NCBI RefSeq assembly: GCF_003627995.1
Contig: NZ_CP032707.1
Coordinates: 2,160,501 to 2,224,500 of the forward strand
Direction: 5' to 3'
From: Brevundimonas naejangsanensis
GTDB taxonomy: Bacteria; Pseudomonadota; Alphaproteobacteria; Caulobacterales; Caulobacteraceae
Length of the DNA stretch: 64,000 nt
Shown here: piece by piece, positions 8,247 to 17,748 of the stretch
Position numbering within the stretch: position 1 is the stretch's first letter
Layout of the letters: each line of letters opens with the position of its first letter
Program-made: the position numbers and the translations under genes
The notes under the pieces: generated by a model
What the model saw: only the letters and a program-made list of their open reading frames with translations
Database searches by the model: none
What the model was told of the DNA's origin: nothing

Positions 8247-8885
8247 CTAAACCCTACGGAAGATCAGGCTCAGATTGTTGGCGGGCATGGCCCGCCGCAG
8301 CGTCAGGGCCAGGCCATGCGACCGGGCGAGCGTCTCGACCTCGCCCCGGTCGCGCAGCCCCCAGGCCGGATCGCGCGCCTTCAGGCTCTCGTCGAAGGCG
8401 GCGTTGGACGGGGCCAGCGGCACCGCCGCCTCGCGATAGGGGCCGTAGAGATACAGCAGGCCGCCCGGCCGTCTCAGCGTGGCCTCGGCCAGCCGCATCA
8501 GGCCTTCGGCCGCCGACCACGGGCTGATGTGGATCATGTTGATGCAGACGACGGCGTCCAGCGGCTCGCTGGGCCAGAACGCCTGGTCCAGCATGTCGAC
8601 CGCCAGGGCGGGATGCAGATTCGCGGCGCCCGCCGTCGCCCGCCACGCCTCGATGCTGGCCCGGGCCTCGGGGCTGGGGTCGCTGGGCGTCCAGTCCAGG
8701 CCCGGCAGGGCGGCGGCGAAGGTCGCCGCGTGCTGGCCTGAACCGGCCGCGATCTCCAGCACCCGGCCGCGCGCCGGCAGATGCGCCTTCAGCACCTCGA
8801 GAATCGCCAGCGCATTGCGCTCCGCCGCCGGCGAGACAAGGGCGCCGGTGGGAAACCCGTCCGGCGGCGACTGTACGGAATCCAT
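8247..8885 (-). CDS. DUF938-family class I SAM-dependent methyltransferase
   Basis: 212-residue putative methyltransferase. The SAM-binding motif I appears as RVLEIAAGSGQHAATFA near residue 41, and the conserved INMIHISPW motif near residue 115 is typical of DUF938. The C-terminus ends in the NLSLIFRR strand characteristic of the family. The substrate is unknown. The ATG at 8885 gives the normal family N-terminus; an in-frame ATG at 8957 would add 24 residues with no family support. Neither has a clear ribosome binding site. It is divergent from the PEP carboxykinase gene, and the 207-base gap must hold both promoters. Confidence 0.85.
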   Translation of the reverse strand: MDSVQSPPDGFPTGALVSPAAERNALAILEVLKAHLPARGRVLEIAAGSGQHAATFAAALPGLDWTPSDPSPEARASIEAWRATAGAANLHPALAVDMLDQAFWPSEPLDAVVCINMIHISPWSAAEGLMRLAEATLRRPGGLLYLYGPYREAAVPLAPSNAAFDESLKARDPAWGLRDRGEVETLARSHGLALTLRRAMPANNLSLIFRRV

Positions 8886-9092
8886 GGTTTTCACGCCGAA
8901 GCAGATAGCCTTCCGGCCCTCTCTTAGCGACGAAAATGTGCTTTCGGGGCGGCTCATCTGAATAACAGGAGAATGAAAAGTGCGCCGGTTGACCTAACGT
9001 CCCGCTGGGTCCATTGCCCCGTAACACAGCGTGATCAGCTTGCGCGTCACGACGACGGCAGATCGTCGGGCGCACGTTCAGGAGAGCAAGAC

Positions 9093-10937
9093 GTGACTCA
9101 ATCGATTCCCGGACTCCATCCGGCGCCGACAGAACATAAGGGCCTCGTCGCCTGGGTGGAGCAGATCGCCGCCCTGACCAAGCCGGACCGTGTTCACTGG
9201 TGCGACGGTTCGGAGGCCGAGAAGTCCGCCATCATCGCCGAGCTGATCGGCAAGGGCACGCTGAAGGAGCTGGACCAGGCCAAGCGCCCCGGCTGCTACT
9301 ACGCCGCCTCGGACCCCAAGGACGTGGCCCGCGTCGAGAGCCGCACCTTCATCTGCTCGCAAGACGCCGCCGACGCCGGGCCGACCAACAACTGGTCCGA
9401 TCCGGCCGAGATGCGCGCGCGCCTGGACGGCCTGTTCGACGGCTGCATGAAGGGCCGGACGATGTATGTCGTCCCGTTCTGCATGGGCCCGCTGGGCTCC
9501 AAGATCTCCGCCCTGGGCGTTGAGATCACCGACAGCGGCTATGTCGCCGTGTCGATGGGCATCATGACCCGCATGGGCAAGGGCGCCCTGGACATGCTGG
9601 GCGCCGACGGCGTCTTCGTCCCGGCCGTGCACACGCTCGGCGCGCCGCTGGCCGAGGGGCAGGCCGACGTGCCGTGGCCCTGCAACGACGACAAGTGGAT
9701 CGTCCACTTCCCCGAGACGCGCGAAATCTGGTCCTACGGCTCGGGCTACGGCGGCAACGCCCTGCTGGGCAAGAAGTGCTACGCCCTGCGCATCGCCTCG
9801 ATCATGGCCCGCGACGAGGGCTGGCTGGCCGAGCACATGCTGATCCTCAAGCTGACCAGCCCCGAGGGCGTGTCCAAATATGTCGCCGCCGCCTTCCCGA
9901 GCGCCTGCGGCAAGACCAACCTGGCCATGCTACAACCGGCGCTGGACGGCTGGAAGGCCGAGACGGTCGGCGACGACATCGCCTGGATGCGCTTCGGCGA
10001 CGACGGCCGCCTTTACGCAGTGAACCCGGAAGCGGGCTTCTTCGGCGTGGCGCCGGGCACCAGCCGCAACACCAACAAGAACGCGCTCGAGACCCTGGCG
10101 AAGAACACCGTCTTCACCAACGTCGCTCTGACCGCCGACGGCGACGTCTGGTGGGAAGGCCTGACCAAGGAAGCGCCGGAAGGCCTGACGAACTGGAAGG
10201 GCCAGCCGCATGACCCGGCTTCGGGCGAGCCCGCCGCCCACCCGAACGCGCGCTTCGCCGTCTGGGCCGGTCAGTGCCCGTCCATCGCGCCCGAGTGGGA
10301 AGACCCCGCCGGCGTGCCGATCGACGCCATCCTGTTCGGCGGCCGCCGCGCCTCGGCCGTGCCGCTGGTGACGGAAGCCTTCGACTGGGAGCACGGCGTC
10401 TTCCTGGGGTCGACCGTGGCCTCGGAAGGCACGGCCGCCGCCGAGAACAAGGTCGGCGAGCTGCGCCGCGACCCCTTCGCCATGCTGCCCTTCTGCGGCT
10501 ACAACATGGGCGACTACTTCGGCCACTGGCTGAAGATGGGTCAGAAGACCGACGCCGCGAAGCTGCCGCGCCTCTTCTTCGTCAACTGGTTCCGCAAGAA
10601 CGACGAGGGCAAGTTCGTCTGGCCGGGCTTCGGCGACAACGCCCGTGTGCTGAAGTGGATCGTCGAGCGTCTGGAAGGTCAGGCCGAGGCGGTGGACACC
10701 CCGGTCGGCCGCGTCCCGTCCAAGGATGCGCTGGACCTGTCGGACCTGACGCTGTCGGACGCCGATCTGAAGATCCTGCTGGATGTCGACGCCGACGTCT
10801 GGACCGAGGAAGCGGCTCTGATCCCCGCCTTCTACGAGAAGTTCGGCGATCGCCTGCCCAAGGCGCTGTGGGGCCAGCACGCCGCCCTGACCAAGCGTCT
10901 GGAAGAGGCGCGCGCGGCCAAGCTGGCGGCTGAATAA
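9093..10937 (+). CDS. pckG: Phosphoenolpyruvate carboxykinase (GTP)
   Basis: 614-residue GTP-dependent PEP carboxykinase, catalysing oxaloacetate plus GTP to PEP, CO2 and GDP at the entry to gluconeogenesis. The family P-loop FPSACGKTN lies at residues 268-276. The PFCMGPLGS and [11 protein letters not shown] motifs and the C-terminal LFFVNWFRK stretch all fit the GTP class, not the ATP class. The GTG at 9093 is preceded by AGGAG (9080-9084) at an eight-base spacing; upstream in-frame starts lack this and add non-family sequence. It is probably monocistronic. Length is normal for the family. Confidence 0.95.
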   Translation: MTQSIPGLHPAPTEHKGLVAWVEQIAALTKPDRVHWCDGSEAEKSAIIAELIGKGTLKELDQAKRPGCYYAASDPKDVARVESRTFICSQDAADAGPTNNWSDPAEMRARLDGLFDGCMKGRTMYVVPFCMGPLGSKISALGVEITDSGYVAVSMGIMTRMGKGALDMLGADGVFVPAVHTLGAPLAEGQADVPWPCNDDKWIVHFPETREIWSYGSGYGGNALLGKKCYALRIASIMARDEGWLAEHMLILKLTSPEGVSKYVAAAFPSACGKTNLAMLQPALDGWKAETVGDDIAWMRFGDDGRLYAVNPEAGFFGVAPGTSRNTNKNALETLAKNTVFTNVALTADGDVWWEGLTKEAPEGLTNWKGQPHDPASGEPAAHPNARFAVWAGQCPSIAPEWEDPAGVPIDAILFGGRRASAVPLVTEAFDWEHGVFLGSTVASEGTAAAENKVGELRRDPFAMLPFCGYNMGDYFGHWLKMGQKTDAAKLPRLFFVNWFRKNDEGKFVWPGFGDNARVLKWIVERLEGQAEAVDTPVGRVPSKDALDLSDLTLSDADLKILLDVDADVWTEEAALIPAFYEKFGDRLPKALWGQHAALTKRLEEARAAKLAAE

Positions 10938-10989
10938 AAGACCGACTTCGACGGTTGAAATCGGGGCGCGGGAGGTCGAAGGACATTCC

Positions 10990-12012
10990 GTGCCCCTTTC
11001 TAATTCTCCCGAACCTTCCTTCGACGCTGTCGTCATCGGCGCGGGCGCTCTGGGCCTGTTCGCGGCGGCGGAGCTGAGACGACGCGGGCGCCGCACGGCG
11101 GTGGTCGATCCGGGCGGGGTCAACGCCTCGGCCGTGGCGGCGGGCATGATCGCCCCGGCCATGGAAAGCGCTGTCGACGACCTGCCGCCGGCGACGGCCG
11201 AGGTGCTGCGCCGGGCGCGCGACCTGTGGCCCGGTTTCGCCGAGGCGACGGGCGTGCGCCTGTATGGCGATCTGGCGGAATGGCGCGGCGGGAACGTCGC
11301 CGAACTGGTCGCGCGGATGCTGGCGCGGGGTTTTCAGCATGACTACGACGCCGCCGCGGCGCGCCTGACGACGCGGGAGGATGCGAAGGTTGATCCGCCG
11401 CAGGCCCTGGCTGTCCTGGCGCGGGGGCTGGCCCTCATCGCGGGTCGGGCGCGGGGCGTGGCGCGGGACGGCGAGGGCTGGCGCGTCGAGACGACGGCGG
11501 GCGTCGTCCGCGCAGATCATCTGGTTCTGGCCACCGGGGCCGAGGCGGTGGTCGCGGGCCTGCCGCCCGAGGCTCAAGCGCTGATGGCCCTCGTCACGCC
11601 GGTTCGCGGTCAGATCGGCCTGGTTTCGGAGGCCCTGGTCGATCACGTCGTGCGCGGGCCGGGGGCCTATGTCGCGCCGATGGGCGAGGGCTGCGTGATC
11701 GGGGCGACGATGGAGCCGGGCGAGCGCTCCCTCGTCCCCGACGCCGCGCGTTGCGAGGCCATGCTGGCCGCCGCCTGGGCGGTGCTGGGCCAGGCGCCGC
11801 GCCCGTTGACGATCGACTGGCGGGCGGGCGTGCGCGGGACGACGCCGGACGGCCTGCCCATGGCGGGGAAGGTCGCGCCCGGTATGTATTTCGCCCTGGC
11901 GCCGCGTCGCAACGGCTGGCTGCTGGGGCCGCTGGTCGGGGCGGTGGTCGCCGACGCGATCGAGGGCCGGCCCGTCGCCGAACCGACCCTCTCTCCGGCG
12001 CGCTTTCGTTAA
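10990..12012 (+). CDS. FAD-dependent amino-acid oxidase family protein, ThiO-like
   Basis: 340-residue DAO-family flavoenzyme. The dinucleotide-binding motif VVIGAGALGLFAAAELRRRG is at residues about 14-33, followed by a substrate-domain segment containing NASAVAAGMIAPAME. The GVRGTTPDGLPMAGKVAPG region near residue 280 and a late Gly-rich stretch near the C-terminus complete the FAD site. The N-terminal AAGMIAP pattern resembles glycine oxidase ThiO of thiamine biosynthesis, but no thi genes lie nearby, so the substrate is uncertain. Start is GTG. The 3' end overlaps the convergent TonB-like gene by four bases. Confidence 0.82.
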   Translation: MPLSNSPEPSFDAVVIGAGALGLFAAAELRRRGRRTAVVDPGGVNASAVAAGMIAPAMESAVDDLPPATAEVLRRARDLWPGFAEATGVRLYGDLAEWRGGNVAELVARMLARGFQHDYDAAAARLTTREDAKVDPPQALAVLARGLALIAGRARGVARDGEGWRVETTAGVVRADHLVLATGAEAVVAGLPPEAQALMALVTPVRGQIGLVSEALVDHVVRGPGAYVAPMGEGCVIGATMEPGERSLVPDAARCEAMLAAAWAVLGQAPRPLTIDWRAGVRGTTPDGLPMAGKVAPGMYFALAPRRNGWLLGPLVGAVVADAIEGRPVAEPTLSPARFR

Positions 12013-12746
12013 TCCTTCGGCGGATCGAAGCGGATCGCCATGGTGACGCGGGCGCCGTCGACCGCCTGGCCGTCCACGGTGCGCGGGCTCAAGCGGAAGT
12101 AGCGGCTCAGGCTCATCGCCGCCCGGCCGAACCCCTGATTGCCCGGCGTCTCGGACGTGACCGAACAGCCGGTCAGGCTGCCGTCCACCCGAACCACGCA
12201 GGTCAGGTTCGCCACCCCGCCGATGCCGCGCGCCTCGGCGGCGGAAGGATAGGCCCGTATCAGCTGGTCGGCCGTCGGCTTCCTGACCCAGTCGGGGTTG
12301 GCGATCACCGGTATGCGCGGCGGCTCGGCCGTCACCGCCGTTCCGGCCGAGGGTTCGGCCGCGGGCGCGGTCAGGTTGATAGCCGGCCCGGCATCGGCGC
12401 TGACGACAGGCGCGACCGGAACTTCCAGCGGGGCGACGTCGCTGGGCATGACGCGCTCCGGCCGGTGGATCGGCGGCGTCGGGGCAGGCGGGACCGTCGG
12501 CGCGGCTTTGGGCTCGGGCGGCTTGGGCATGGGCAGCAGGTCCACGACCGTCGTCGGCCGTTCCTCCAGCGTGGCGGGCGTCTCGGCCGGTTCGAATCTT
12601 TGATGATAAAGCCAGATTCCAGCGCCGACATGCACCAGGGCCGAGGCTCCGATCGCCGCCCACATCCAGCGGGGCAGGGCCTTCTTGCGTTCGTTGAAGT
12701 CGAGGGGGCTGACCACGCCGTGGCCGCCGGCGATACGCATCATCAT
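12009..12746 (-). CDS. TonB-like energy-transducing protein
   Basis: 245-residue TonB-type protein. A short cytoplasmic N-terminus precedes one membrane segment (WMWAAIGASALVHVGAGIWL, near residue 27). A Pro-rich periplasmic linker covers residues about 65-140, and a C-terminal TonB_C domain follows (GVANLTCVVRVDGSLTGCSV... RYFRLSP). Such proteins couple the proton-motive force to outer-membrane TonB-dependent receptors. No exbB or exbD is adjacent. The first of three consecutive ATG codons (12746) is taken because AGGAGG lies 11 bases upstream. The paralogue at 51141 has two TonB_C-like domains and no anchor. Confidence 0.85.
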   Translation of the reverse strand: MMMRIAGGHGVVSPLDFNERKKALPRWMWAAIGASALVHVGAGIWLYHQRFEPAETPATLEERPTTVVDLLPMPKPPEPKAAPTVPPAPTPPIHRPERVMPSDVAPLEVPVAPVVSADAGPAINLTAPAAEPSAGTAVTAEPPRIPVIANPDWVRKPTADQLIRAYPSAAEARGIGGVANLTCVVRVDGSLTGCSVTSETPGNQGFGRAAMSLSRYFRLSPRTVDGQAVDGARVTMAIRFDPPKD

Positions 12747-12895
12747 GACTTTACGCGCCTCCTGTCGCGGGCCCTCCCCAGAACCCATGGAACAGAGTTC
12801 GCGCTTCCGTTGCGGCCTTAATGTGGCGCTTGCAGTCCTTAACGCCGCCTTCGCGCGTTAGGCTTCTGTTAACCTTGGTTAGCGACCGTTCACCT

Positions 12896-13690
12896 ATGAG
12901 CGTGAAATCGATTCCATCATCCGGCGGCGTGGAGGCGGCCATTCGGCGCGCCTCGACCTCGACCGGCGTGGACTTCGATTTCCTGATGAAGACCGCGCGC
13001 CGCGAAAGCGCGATGAACCCCAATGCGCGGGCGCCGACCTCCTCGGCCTCGGGCCTGTTCCAGTTCATCGAGCAGACCTGGCTGGCGACGGTGAAGCGGC
13101 ACGGCGCCAAGCACGGCTACGGCCAGTACGCCGACCTGATCCACCAGGGCGGCGACGGGCGCTGGCAGGTGCGCGGCTCGGCCCGCAACGTGGTGCTGGA
13201 CCTGCGCTTTGATCCTCAGGCGGCCTCGACCATGGCCGCCGAGCTGACGGCCTCCAACGCCGCCTATCTGCGCGGCCGCACGGGGCGTGAGCCGGGGGCG
13301 GGCGACCTCTACGCCGCCCATTTCCTGGGGCCGGCCGGCGCGGCCAAGCTGATCGAGACGGTCCAGGCGCGGCCTCATCTCAATGCGGCGGCCCTGTTCC
13401 CCGAGGCGGCCGCGGCCAATCGCTCGATCTTCTATCGCGGCGGTCGTCCGGCCACGGTGGCCGAGGTCCACGCCAACCTGCAGCGCACCGCCGGCGAGGC
13501 GTCGCCCGCCCTCGGGGTCGACTCGCCCAAGGGGCCGGACCTCAGCGAAAAGGACCGGATGTTGGCCGCTCGGCTGGATCGGCTGAAACAGGATCAGAGC
13601 CTCCTGGCCCTGCTGCTGGGCCAGGACGGCGAAGGGCGCGGCGGCGGGTTCGGCGGCGCCTTCGCCCCGCCTGCGGACAAGGTGGCGTAA
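12896..13690 (+). CDS. Lytic transglycosylase-like protein (SLT fold)
   Basis: 264-residue protein with an SLT-type peptidoglycan lyase core: the catalytic-Glu helix appears as LMKTARRESAMNPNA (residues about 29-43, Glu in RRES), followed by SSASGLFQFIEQTWL. The LYAAHFLGPAGAAKLI segment is typical of phage or flagellar-type transglycosylases. There is no signal peptide, so export may use another route or the start may be wrong. The C-terminal 60 residues hold a predicted helical segment and a Gly-rich tail. It is followed by a DUF2336 gene on the same strand, 93 bases later, and that neighbour may share its promoter. Confidence 0.82.
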   Translation: MSVKSIPSSGGVEAAIRRASTSTGVDFDFLMKTARRESAMNPNARAPTSSASGLFQFIEQTWLATVKRHGAKHGYGQYADLIHQGGDGRWQVRGSARNVVLDLRFDPQAASTMAAELTASNAAYLRGRTGREPGAGDLYAAHFLGPAGAAKLIETVQARPHLNAAALFPEAAAANRSIFYRGGRPATVAEVHANLQRTAGEASPALGVDSPKGPDLSEKDRMLAARLDRLKQDQSLLALLLGQDGEGRGGGFGGAFAPPADKVA

Positions 13691-13783
13691 AGACCCTCGT
13701 TCGGCCTTATTCCTAACGAGGTGTTAACTATGTAACGCTAGGGCTGAAGACTGATTCTTTCGCCAGCCCTGAGCCCTCGAGCC

Positions 13784-14926
13784 ATGACCGCCTACCGCGC
13801 CAGACTGACGGAAAGCGACATTCGGCGCCTGATCAAGTCCGACCTCGAGGACGAGCGCGCGGCCGCCGCGCACAAGCTGTGCCGCAGCATGGACCGGATG
13901 GCTCTGGATGACGCGGGGCGCGAGGCGGCCAAGAAGATCCTGGCGGTTCTGGCGGCGGACGCGGCCGAACTGGTGCGGCGCGCCGTGGCGGTGACGCTGA
14001 AGGCGTCGGACGTCATGCCGCGTGAAACGGCGCGCAGGCTGGCCGGGGACGTCGACAGCGTGGCCCTGCCGATCATCAACTGCTCCCCGGCCTTCAGCGA
14101 CGACGACCTGATCGAGATCGTGCGCGCGGGAACGGCGCTGCGCCAGGTCGCGGTGGCGTCCCGGCCGCGCGTGCCGCGCGACGTGGCCACGGTCCTGGCC
14201 GCCGAGGGGCGGCGCGAGGCGGTCAAGGCGCTGGCCGCCAACGACAACGCCGACCTGTCCGAAGCCGCCCTGGGCATGGTCATCGACCGCTTCAGCGATG
14301 CGCCGGAGGTGATCTCGGCCCTGGCCTATCGCCAGGTCCTGCCCTTGTCCGTGACCGAGCGGCTGGTGGTCCTGGCCAGCGACGCGGTGCGTGAACATCT
14401 GGTCACCCGCCACGCCGTGGCGCCCGAGACGGCCATCCAGTTCGCCGAGTTCGCGCGCGAGCGGGCGACCGTCGACCTGGTGGATCAGGCGCGGGTCGTC
14501 GACGACCTGGCGGGCTTCGTGGCGGGGCTTAACAGCCGCCGCGTGCTGACGCCGTCCTTGCTGCTGCGGGCGCTGGCGCGGGGCCAGATCGGCCTGTTCG
14601 AGCACGCCTTGGCCGAGCTGGCGGGCACGCCGCACCATCGCGCCTGGCTGATGGTGCATGACGCCGGACCGCTGGGGCTCAAGGCGATCTATGATCGGGC
14701 GGGCCTGCCGCCGCGCCTGTTCCAGGCCTTCCGCGCCGGGGTCGACACCTGGCGCGCCCTGCAGGCCGAGGGCGGGGATACGGGCAGCGCGGCCTTCCGC
14801 CAGCGCATGCTGGAGCGGTTCCTGAGCCAGCGGCCCGACGCCGCGCGCGAGGACCTGGCCTATCTGCTGGAGCGGCTGGATCGCCCGGCTGAAGACGGCT
14901 GGCGCGGCGCGGTCAGCGCGGCGTAG
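13784..14926 (+). CDS. DUF2336 domain-containing protein
   Basis: 380-residue all-helical cytoplasmic protein of the DUF2336 family, which is common in alphaproteobacteria and has no defined biochemical role. HEAT-like helical pairs run through the N-terminal half (DERAAAAHKLCRSMDR, AELVRRAVAVTLK, DDLIEIVRAGTALRQVAVASR). No transmembrane segment or catalytic motif is seen. The ATG at 13784 lies in a good context after the SLT-like gene. A second DUF2336 protein is encoded on the other strand at 16468, with Hpt and NAD kinase genes between them. HEAT-like repeats suggest a scaffold role, which is inference. Confidence 0.85.
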   Translation: MTAYRARLTESDIRRLIKSDLEDERAAAAHKLCRSMDRMALDDAGREAAKKILAVLAADAAELVRRAVAVTLKASDVMPRETARRLAGDVDSVALPIINCSPAFSDDDLIEIVRAGTALRQVAVASRPRVPRDVATVLAAEGRREAVKALAANDNADLSEAALGMVIDRFSDAPEVISALAYRQVLPLSVTERLVVLASDAVREHLVTRHAVAPETAIQFAEFARERATVDLVDQARVVDDLAGFVAGLNSRRVLTPSLLLRALARGQIGLFEHALAELAGTPHHRAWLMVHDAGPLGLKAIYDRAGLPPRLFQAFRAGVDTWRALQAEGGDTGSAAFRQRMLERFLSQRPDAAREDLAYLLERLDRPAEDGWRGAVSAA

Positions 14927-14943
14927 GGGGACTTGATCCAAAG

Positions 14944-15092
14944 CCCTCCCTCTCGATGGGGGAGGGTTGGGTGGGGTGGAGGCAGAACGGTTTCTGGAAA
15001 GTCTGGGAGACGCCGACGACGCCTCATGCGCCCTTTCAGAAGCGTCGCGCCCGCACCCCCATCCCCATCCTTCCCCCATCGAGGGGGAAGGG
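14944..15092. repeat. Family B' intergenic element, copy 1
   Basis: A 149-base element bounded by inverted ends: AGCCCTCCCTCTCGATGGGG on the left and a CCCCCATCGAGGGGGAAGGG right end. The inner bases include GAGACGCCGACGACGCCTCATGCGCCC and CGCGCCCGCACCCCCATCCC-like stretches that recur in the copy at 63192. It fills the gap between the two convergent genes and probably forms a long stem that could end transcription from both. Confidence 0.85.
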
Positions 15093-15119
15093 TGCAGGAA
15101 GTGTGGAGCCCCTCCGGCC

Positions 15120-15590
15120 CTAGCCCAGGTGCTCCGCCACCCGCGCTTCCAGCGTTTCAGCCAGGACGCGGCCGACCGGGTGGTCGTCGGTCTGGATCTG
15201 GTCGCGCACCACGGCCTTGATGGCGTCGATGTGGGCGTCGACCACGGCCAGGGGCGCCTGCATCCGCTTGTCGGCGTCGTCCAGCATCCGACACAGGGAT
15301 CCGGCGATGCGGGTGACCAGGGGATACTGATAGGTGGCGCCCAGCCCCTTCAGGTCATGGGCGCGGAAATACAGGGCCTCGGCCGTTTCGGACGTATAGC
15401 CCTGGCTGCGGATGTCGGTCTGGGCCTTGTCCAGCTTGGACACCTCATCGTTCAGCCACTGGCCGAACTGGGCCGACATGGCCTTCAGCGCCTCTTCCGC
15501 CTTGGCGATGGCGCTGGCGTCGATGCCGCCGAAGCCGCCGCCGACCTTGGCGCGCAGGGGATTGGGCGGGCGAATGACTTGGTTGGTCAC
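15120..15590 (-). CDS. Hpt-domain histidine phosphotransfer-like protein
   Basis: 156-residue mainly helical protein. The segment LYFRAHDLKGLGATYQYPLV near residue 85 matches the Hpt pattern AHxLKGxxxxxG, with His as the phospho-acceptor. Hpt proteins shuttle phosphate between response-regulator receiver domains. No kinase or regulator is adjacent. The GTG at 15590 is chosen because AGGAG lies seven bases upstream, while the alternative TTG at 15605 includes that Shine-Dalgarno sequence. It follows NAD kinase on the same strand with a 66-base gap, so they may share a transcript. Confidence 0.8.
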   Translation of the reverse strand: MTNQVIRPPNPLRAKVGGGFGGIDASAIAKAEEALKAMSAQFGQWLNDEVSKLDKAQTDIRSQGYTSETAEALYFRAHDLKGLGATYQYPLVTRIAGSLCRMLDDADKRMQAPLAVVDAHIDAIKAVVRDQIQTDDHPVGRVLAETLEARVAEHLG

Positions 15591-15656
15591 GGAACGGCTC
15601 CTCAACAGCGACGGTCAGTCTGCAAGGAGAGGCTTAAAAACCCGTGACATTCCGGA

Positions 15657-16436
15657 TCAGGCGGAGAATTGCTCGGCCATGACCCGCTCCTCATAGGAGC
15701 GCCCGACGTCGAACAGCATGGTCAGGGTGATGTCGCGCCGCTCGCGCACCTCGACGCGCGACACGCCGCGCACCTCGAAATTGTCGGCGGTGGCGCTGAC
15801 CGGCCGCTTCTCGGGCTCCAGCACGTCGAAGCGCACTCGCGCCGTATGCGACAGCAGGGCGCCGCGCCAGCGCCGGGGCCGGAAGGCGCTGATCGGCGTC
15901 AGCGCCAGGCTGGGCGCGTCCAGGGGAATGATCGGCCCGTGCGCCGACAGGTTGTAGGCGGTCGACCCCGCCGGCGTCGCCACCAGGCAGCCGTCGCAGG
16001 TCAGTTCCTCCAGCCGCACCTTGTCGTTGATGCTGATGCGCAGCTTGGCGCTCTGGCGGGTCTGGCGCAGCAGGGAGACCTCGTTGATGGCCAGGCCGCT
16101 GTGCACCTGGCCGCTCTCGACCCAGGCGTCCATCTGCAGCGGATGCAGCACCGTGCGGTCGGCCTGGGCCAGCCGGTCCAGCAGATCGTCCTCCTCATAG
16201 TCGTTCATGAGGAAGCCGACCGAGCCGCGGTTCATCCCATAGACGGGGGTGCGCAGCTGAAGATTGTTGTGCAGGGTCTCCAGCATGAAGCCGTCGCCGC
16301 CCAGGGCGACGATGACCTCGGCCTCGGCCGGAGGGACGGAGCCGTAGCGTTCGCTCAGCCGTCTGCGGGCGGCCTCGGCCTCGGGCCGATCGCTGGCGAC
16401 AAAGTTGATGGCGGTGGGCTGGAACGGGTGAGTCAC
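15657..16436 (-). CDS. nadK: NAD kinase
   Basis: NAD kinase (259 residues from the chosen start) phosphorylates NAD to NADP. The family motif [14 protein letters not shown] has GGDG at residues 46-49. The [13 protein letters not shown] segment and the [23 protein letters not shown] motif are intact. The start is ambiguous: GTG at 16436 gives a normal N-terminus, and the upstream TTG at 16448 adds four residues. It lies between a DUF2336 gene (31 bases upstream) and an Hpt gene, all on the minus strand, suggesting one operon. Length is normal for alphaproteobacterial forms. Confidence 0.93.
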   Translation of the reverse strand: MTHPFQPTAINFVASDRPEAEAARRRLSERYGSVPPAEAEVIVALGGDGFMLETLHNNLQLRTPVYGMNRGSVGFLMNDYEEDDLLDRLAQADRTVLHPLQMDAWVESGQVHSGLAINEVSLLRQTRQSAKLRISINDKVRLEELTCDGCLVATPAGSTAYNLSAHGPIIPLDAPSLALTPISAFRPRRWRGALLSHTARVRFDVLEPEKRPVSATADNFEVRGVSRVEVRERRDITLTMLFDVGRSYEERVMAEQFSA

Positions 16437-16467
16437 TCCGCTACGCAAGCGGAGCGAAGGCCCGCTG

Positions 16468-17574
16468 TCAAACCGAAGGGCTGTCTTCGGGCGCCATCAG
16501 CAGACGAAACTCATAGGCCGCCTGGGCGGCGGACCGCTGGGCCGGGCGCCAGGCCTCGCCGTCGGGATCGTGCGGCAGGCCGCGGTTCAGCTGGCGAATC
16601 TCGCGCAGCACGGCCGGGAAGGTGGCGCGGTCCAGGCCGGCCGCCGTGCAGGCCAGGAACAGCGGCCGGGCCGTGTCGCCCCGCAGCGCGCGGCGGACCT
16701 GCTCCACCTCCAGCCCGCCCAGCAGGGCCAGGGCGTGGACAAAGAGGTCCAGCTTCTGTTCCCGCAGCGCCCGGATCAGGGTGGCGGGGCGTAGTTGATC
16801 CGCCGCGTGCAGCTTGGCGGCCAGGCGCGCGGCGGCTTCGTCCGGCGAGGACAAGGCTGCGGCCCGTGCGGCTTCCGACACGGTCTGGTTCAGGCGCGAG
16901 GGGTCGAGGTCGAACCGCTCCGAGATCGCCTGCTTCAGGGCGTCTCCGACCCACTGATAGAGGCGCAGGGCCAGATCCTCGCTAAGGGCGGGGTGCCGCG
17001 TCAGGGGGGCGCGCAGGGCGGCCATGAAGCGGGCCCCGTCCACCAGGCGGATCATGTCGGCCCCGCTCAGCCGCGCGGTCCGGTTCGAGGCGAGGGCGGT
17101 CATGACGGCAGGGTCGCCGCGATCGAGGATGGCGCGCGCCACCTCGGCGCCCAGGCCGGGACGCAGGGCGACCTGGACCTGATGATCCAGCGAGGCCTCG
17201 TCCAGCAGGGCCAGAAGGTCGGCGTCCAGCAGCAGGGGGCTGGCGGCGATAACCGGGCGGGCGATTTCGATGGCGTCGGCGGCCAGCAGACGCACCAGGT
17301 CGGCCGGCGCCCAGGCCGCGTCGGCCAGGCGCTCGGCCAGGGCGCGACGGATGTCCCGTTCAGCCGCGCGGACCAGGGCGATGAAGACCTCGGTCAGGGC
17401 GCCCGGCGCGCGGGTCTGCCCGCCGACCGAATGATAGAGGTCGGCCACGCCGAACAGAAGCCGCTGCTGCTCCTGCGGCGGGCGGCCCGCCGCGAGGTCG
17501 AGCAGCTGGTGAAGGCTGGCGAGCGGCAGGGGCTCGTCAGGCCTGGACGGCTCGAACGCCTCGATTGAGCCCAC
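16468..17574 (-). CDS. DUF2336 domain-containing protein (second copy)
   Basis: 368-residue paralogue of the protein at 13784, also in the DUF2336 family and mostly helical. Conserved-looking segments are [32 protein letters not shown] and [23 protein letters not shown]. No membrane segment is seen. It starts with GTG at 17574, preceded by a GAGGGG sequence. It is the first gene of a probable three-gene unit with nadK and the Hpt gene. The overall fold and genomic position suggest a signalling scaffold, but no function is known. Identity to the other DUF2336 copy is low by eye. Confidence 0.82.
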   Translation of the reverse strand: MGSIEAFEPSRPDEPLPLASLHQLLDLAAGRPPQEQQRLLFGVADLYHSVGGQTRAPGALTEVFIALVRAAERDIRRALAERLADAAWAPADLVRLLAADAIEIARPVIAASPLLLDADLLALLDEASLDHQVQVALRPGLGAEVARAILDRGDPAVMTALASNRTARLSGADMIRLVDGARFMAALRAPLTRHPALSEDLALRLYQWVGDALKQAISERFDLDPSRLNQTVSEAARAAALSSPDEAAARLAAKLHAADQLRPATLIRALREQKLDLFVHALALLGGLEVEQVRRALRGDTARPLFLACTAAGLDRATFPAVLREIRQLNRGLPHDPDGEAWRPAQRSAAQAAYEFRLLMAPEDSPSV

Positions 17575-17748
17575 GGAACATCCCCTCGTTGGCGCGGCTG
17601 CACGGTCGGGCGGCAGTGTTCGCGCGCGGCGATGAAAACAGGGTTAACCAAGTCTTCCCGCTCATGACTTTCGTCACGGCGTTCGGCGACTTGACGCGGG
17701 GCGGGGGCGGGGTGAGGCTCCATCTGAACGCTGATAAGGGGAAGGCTC

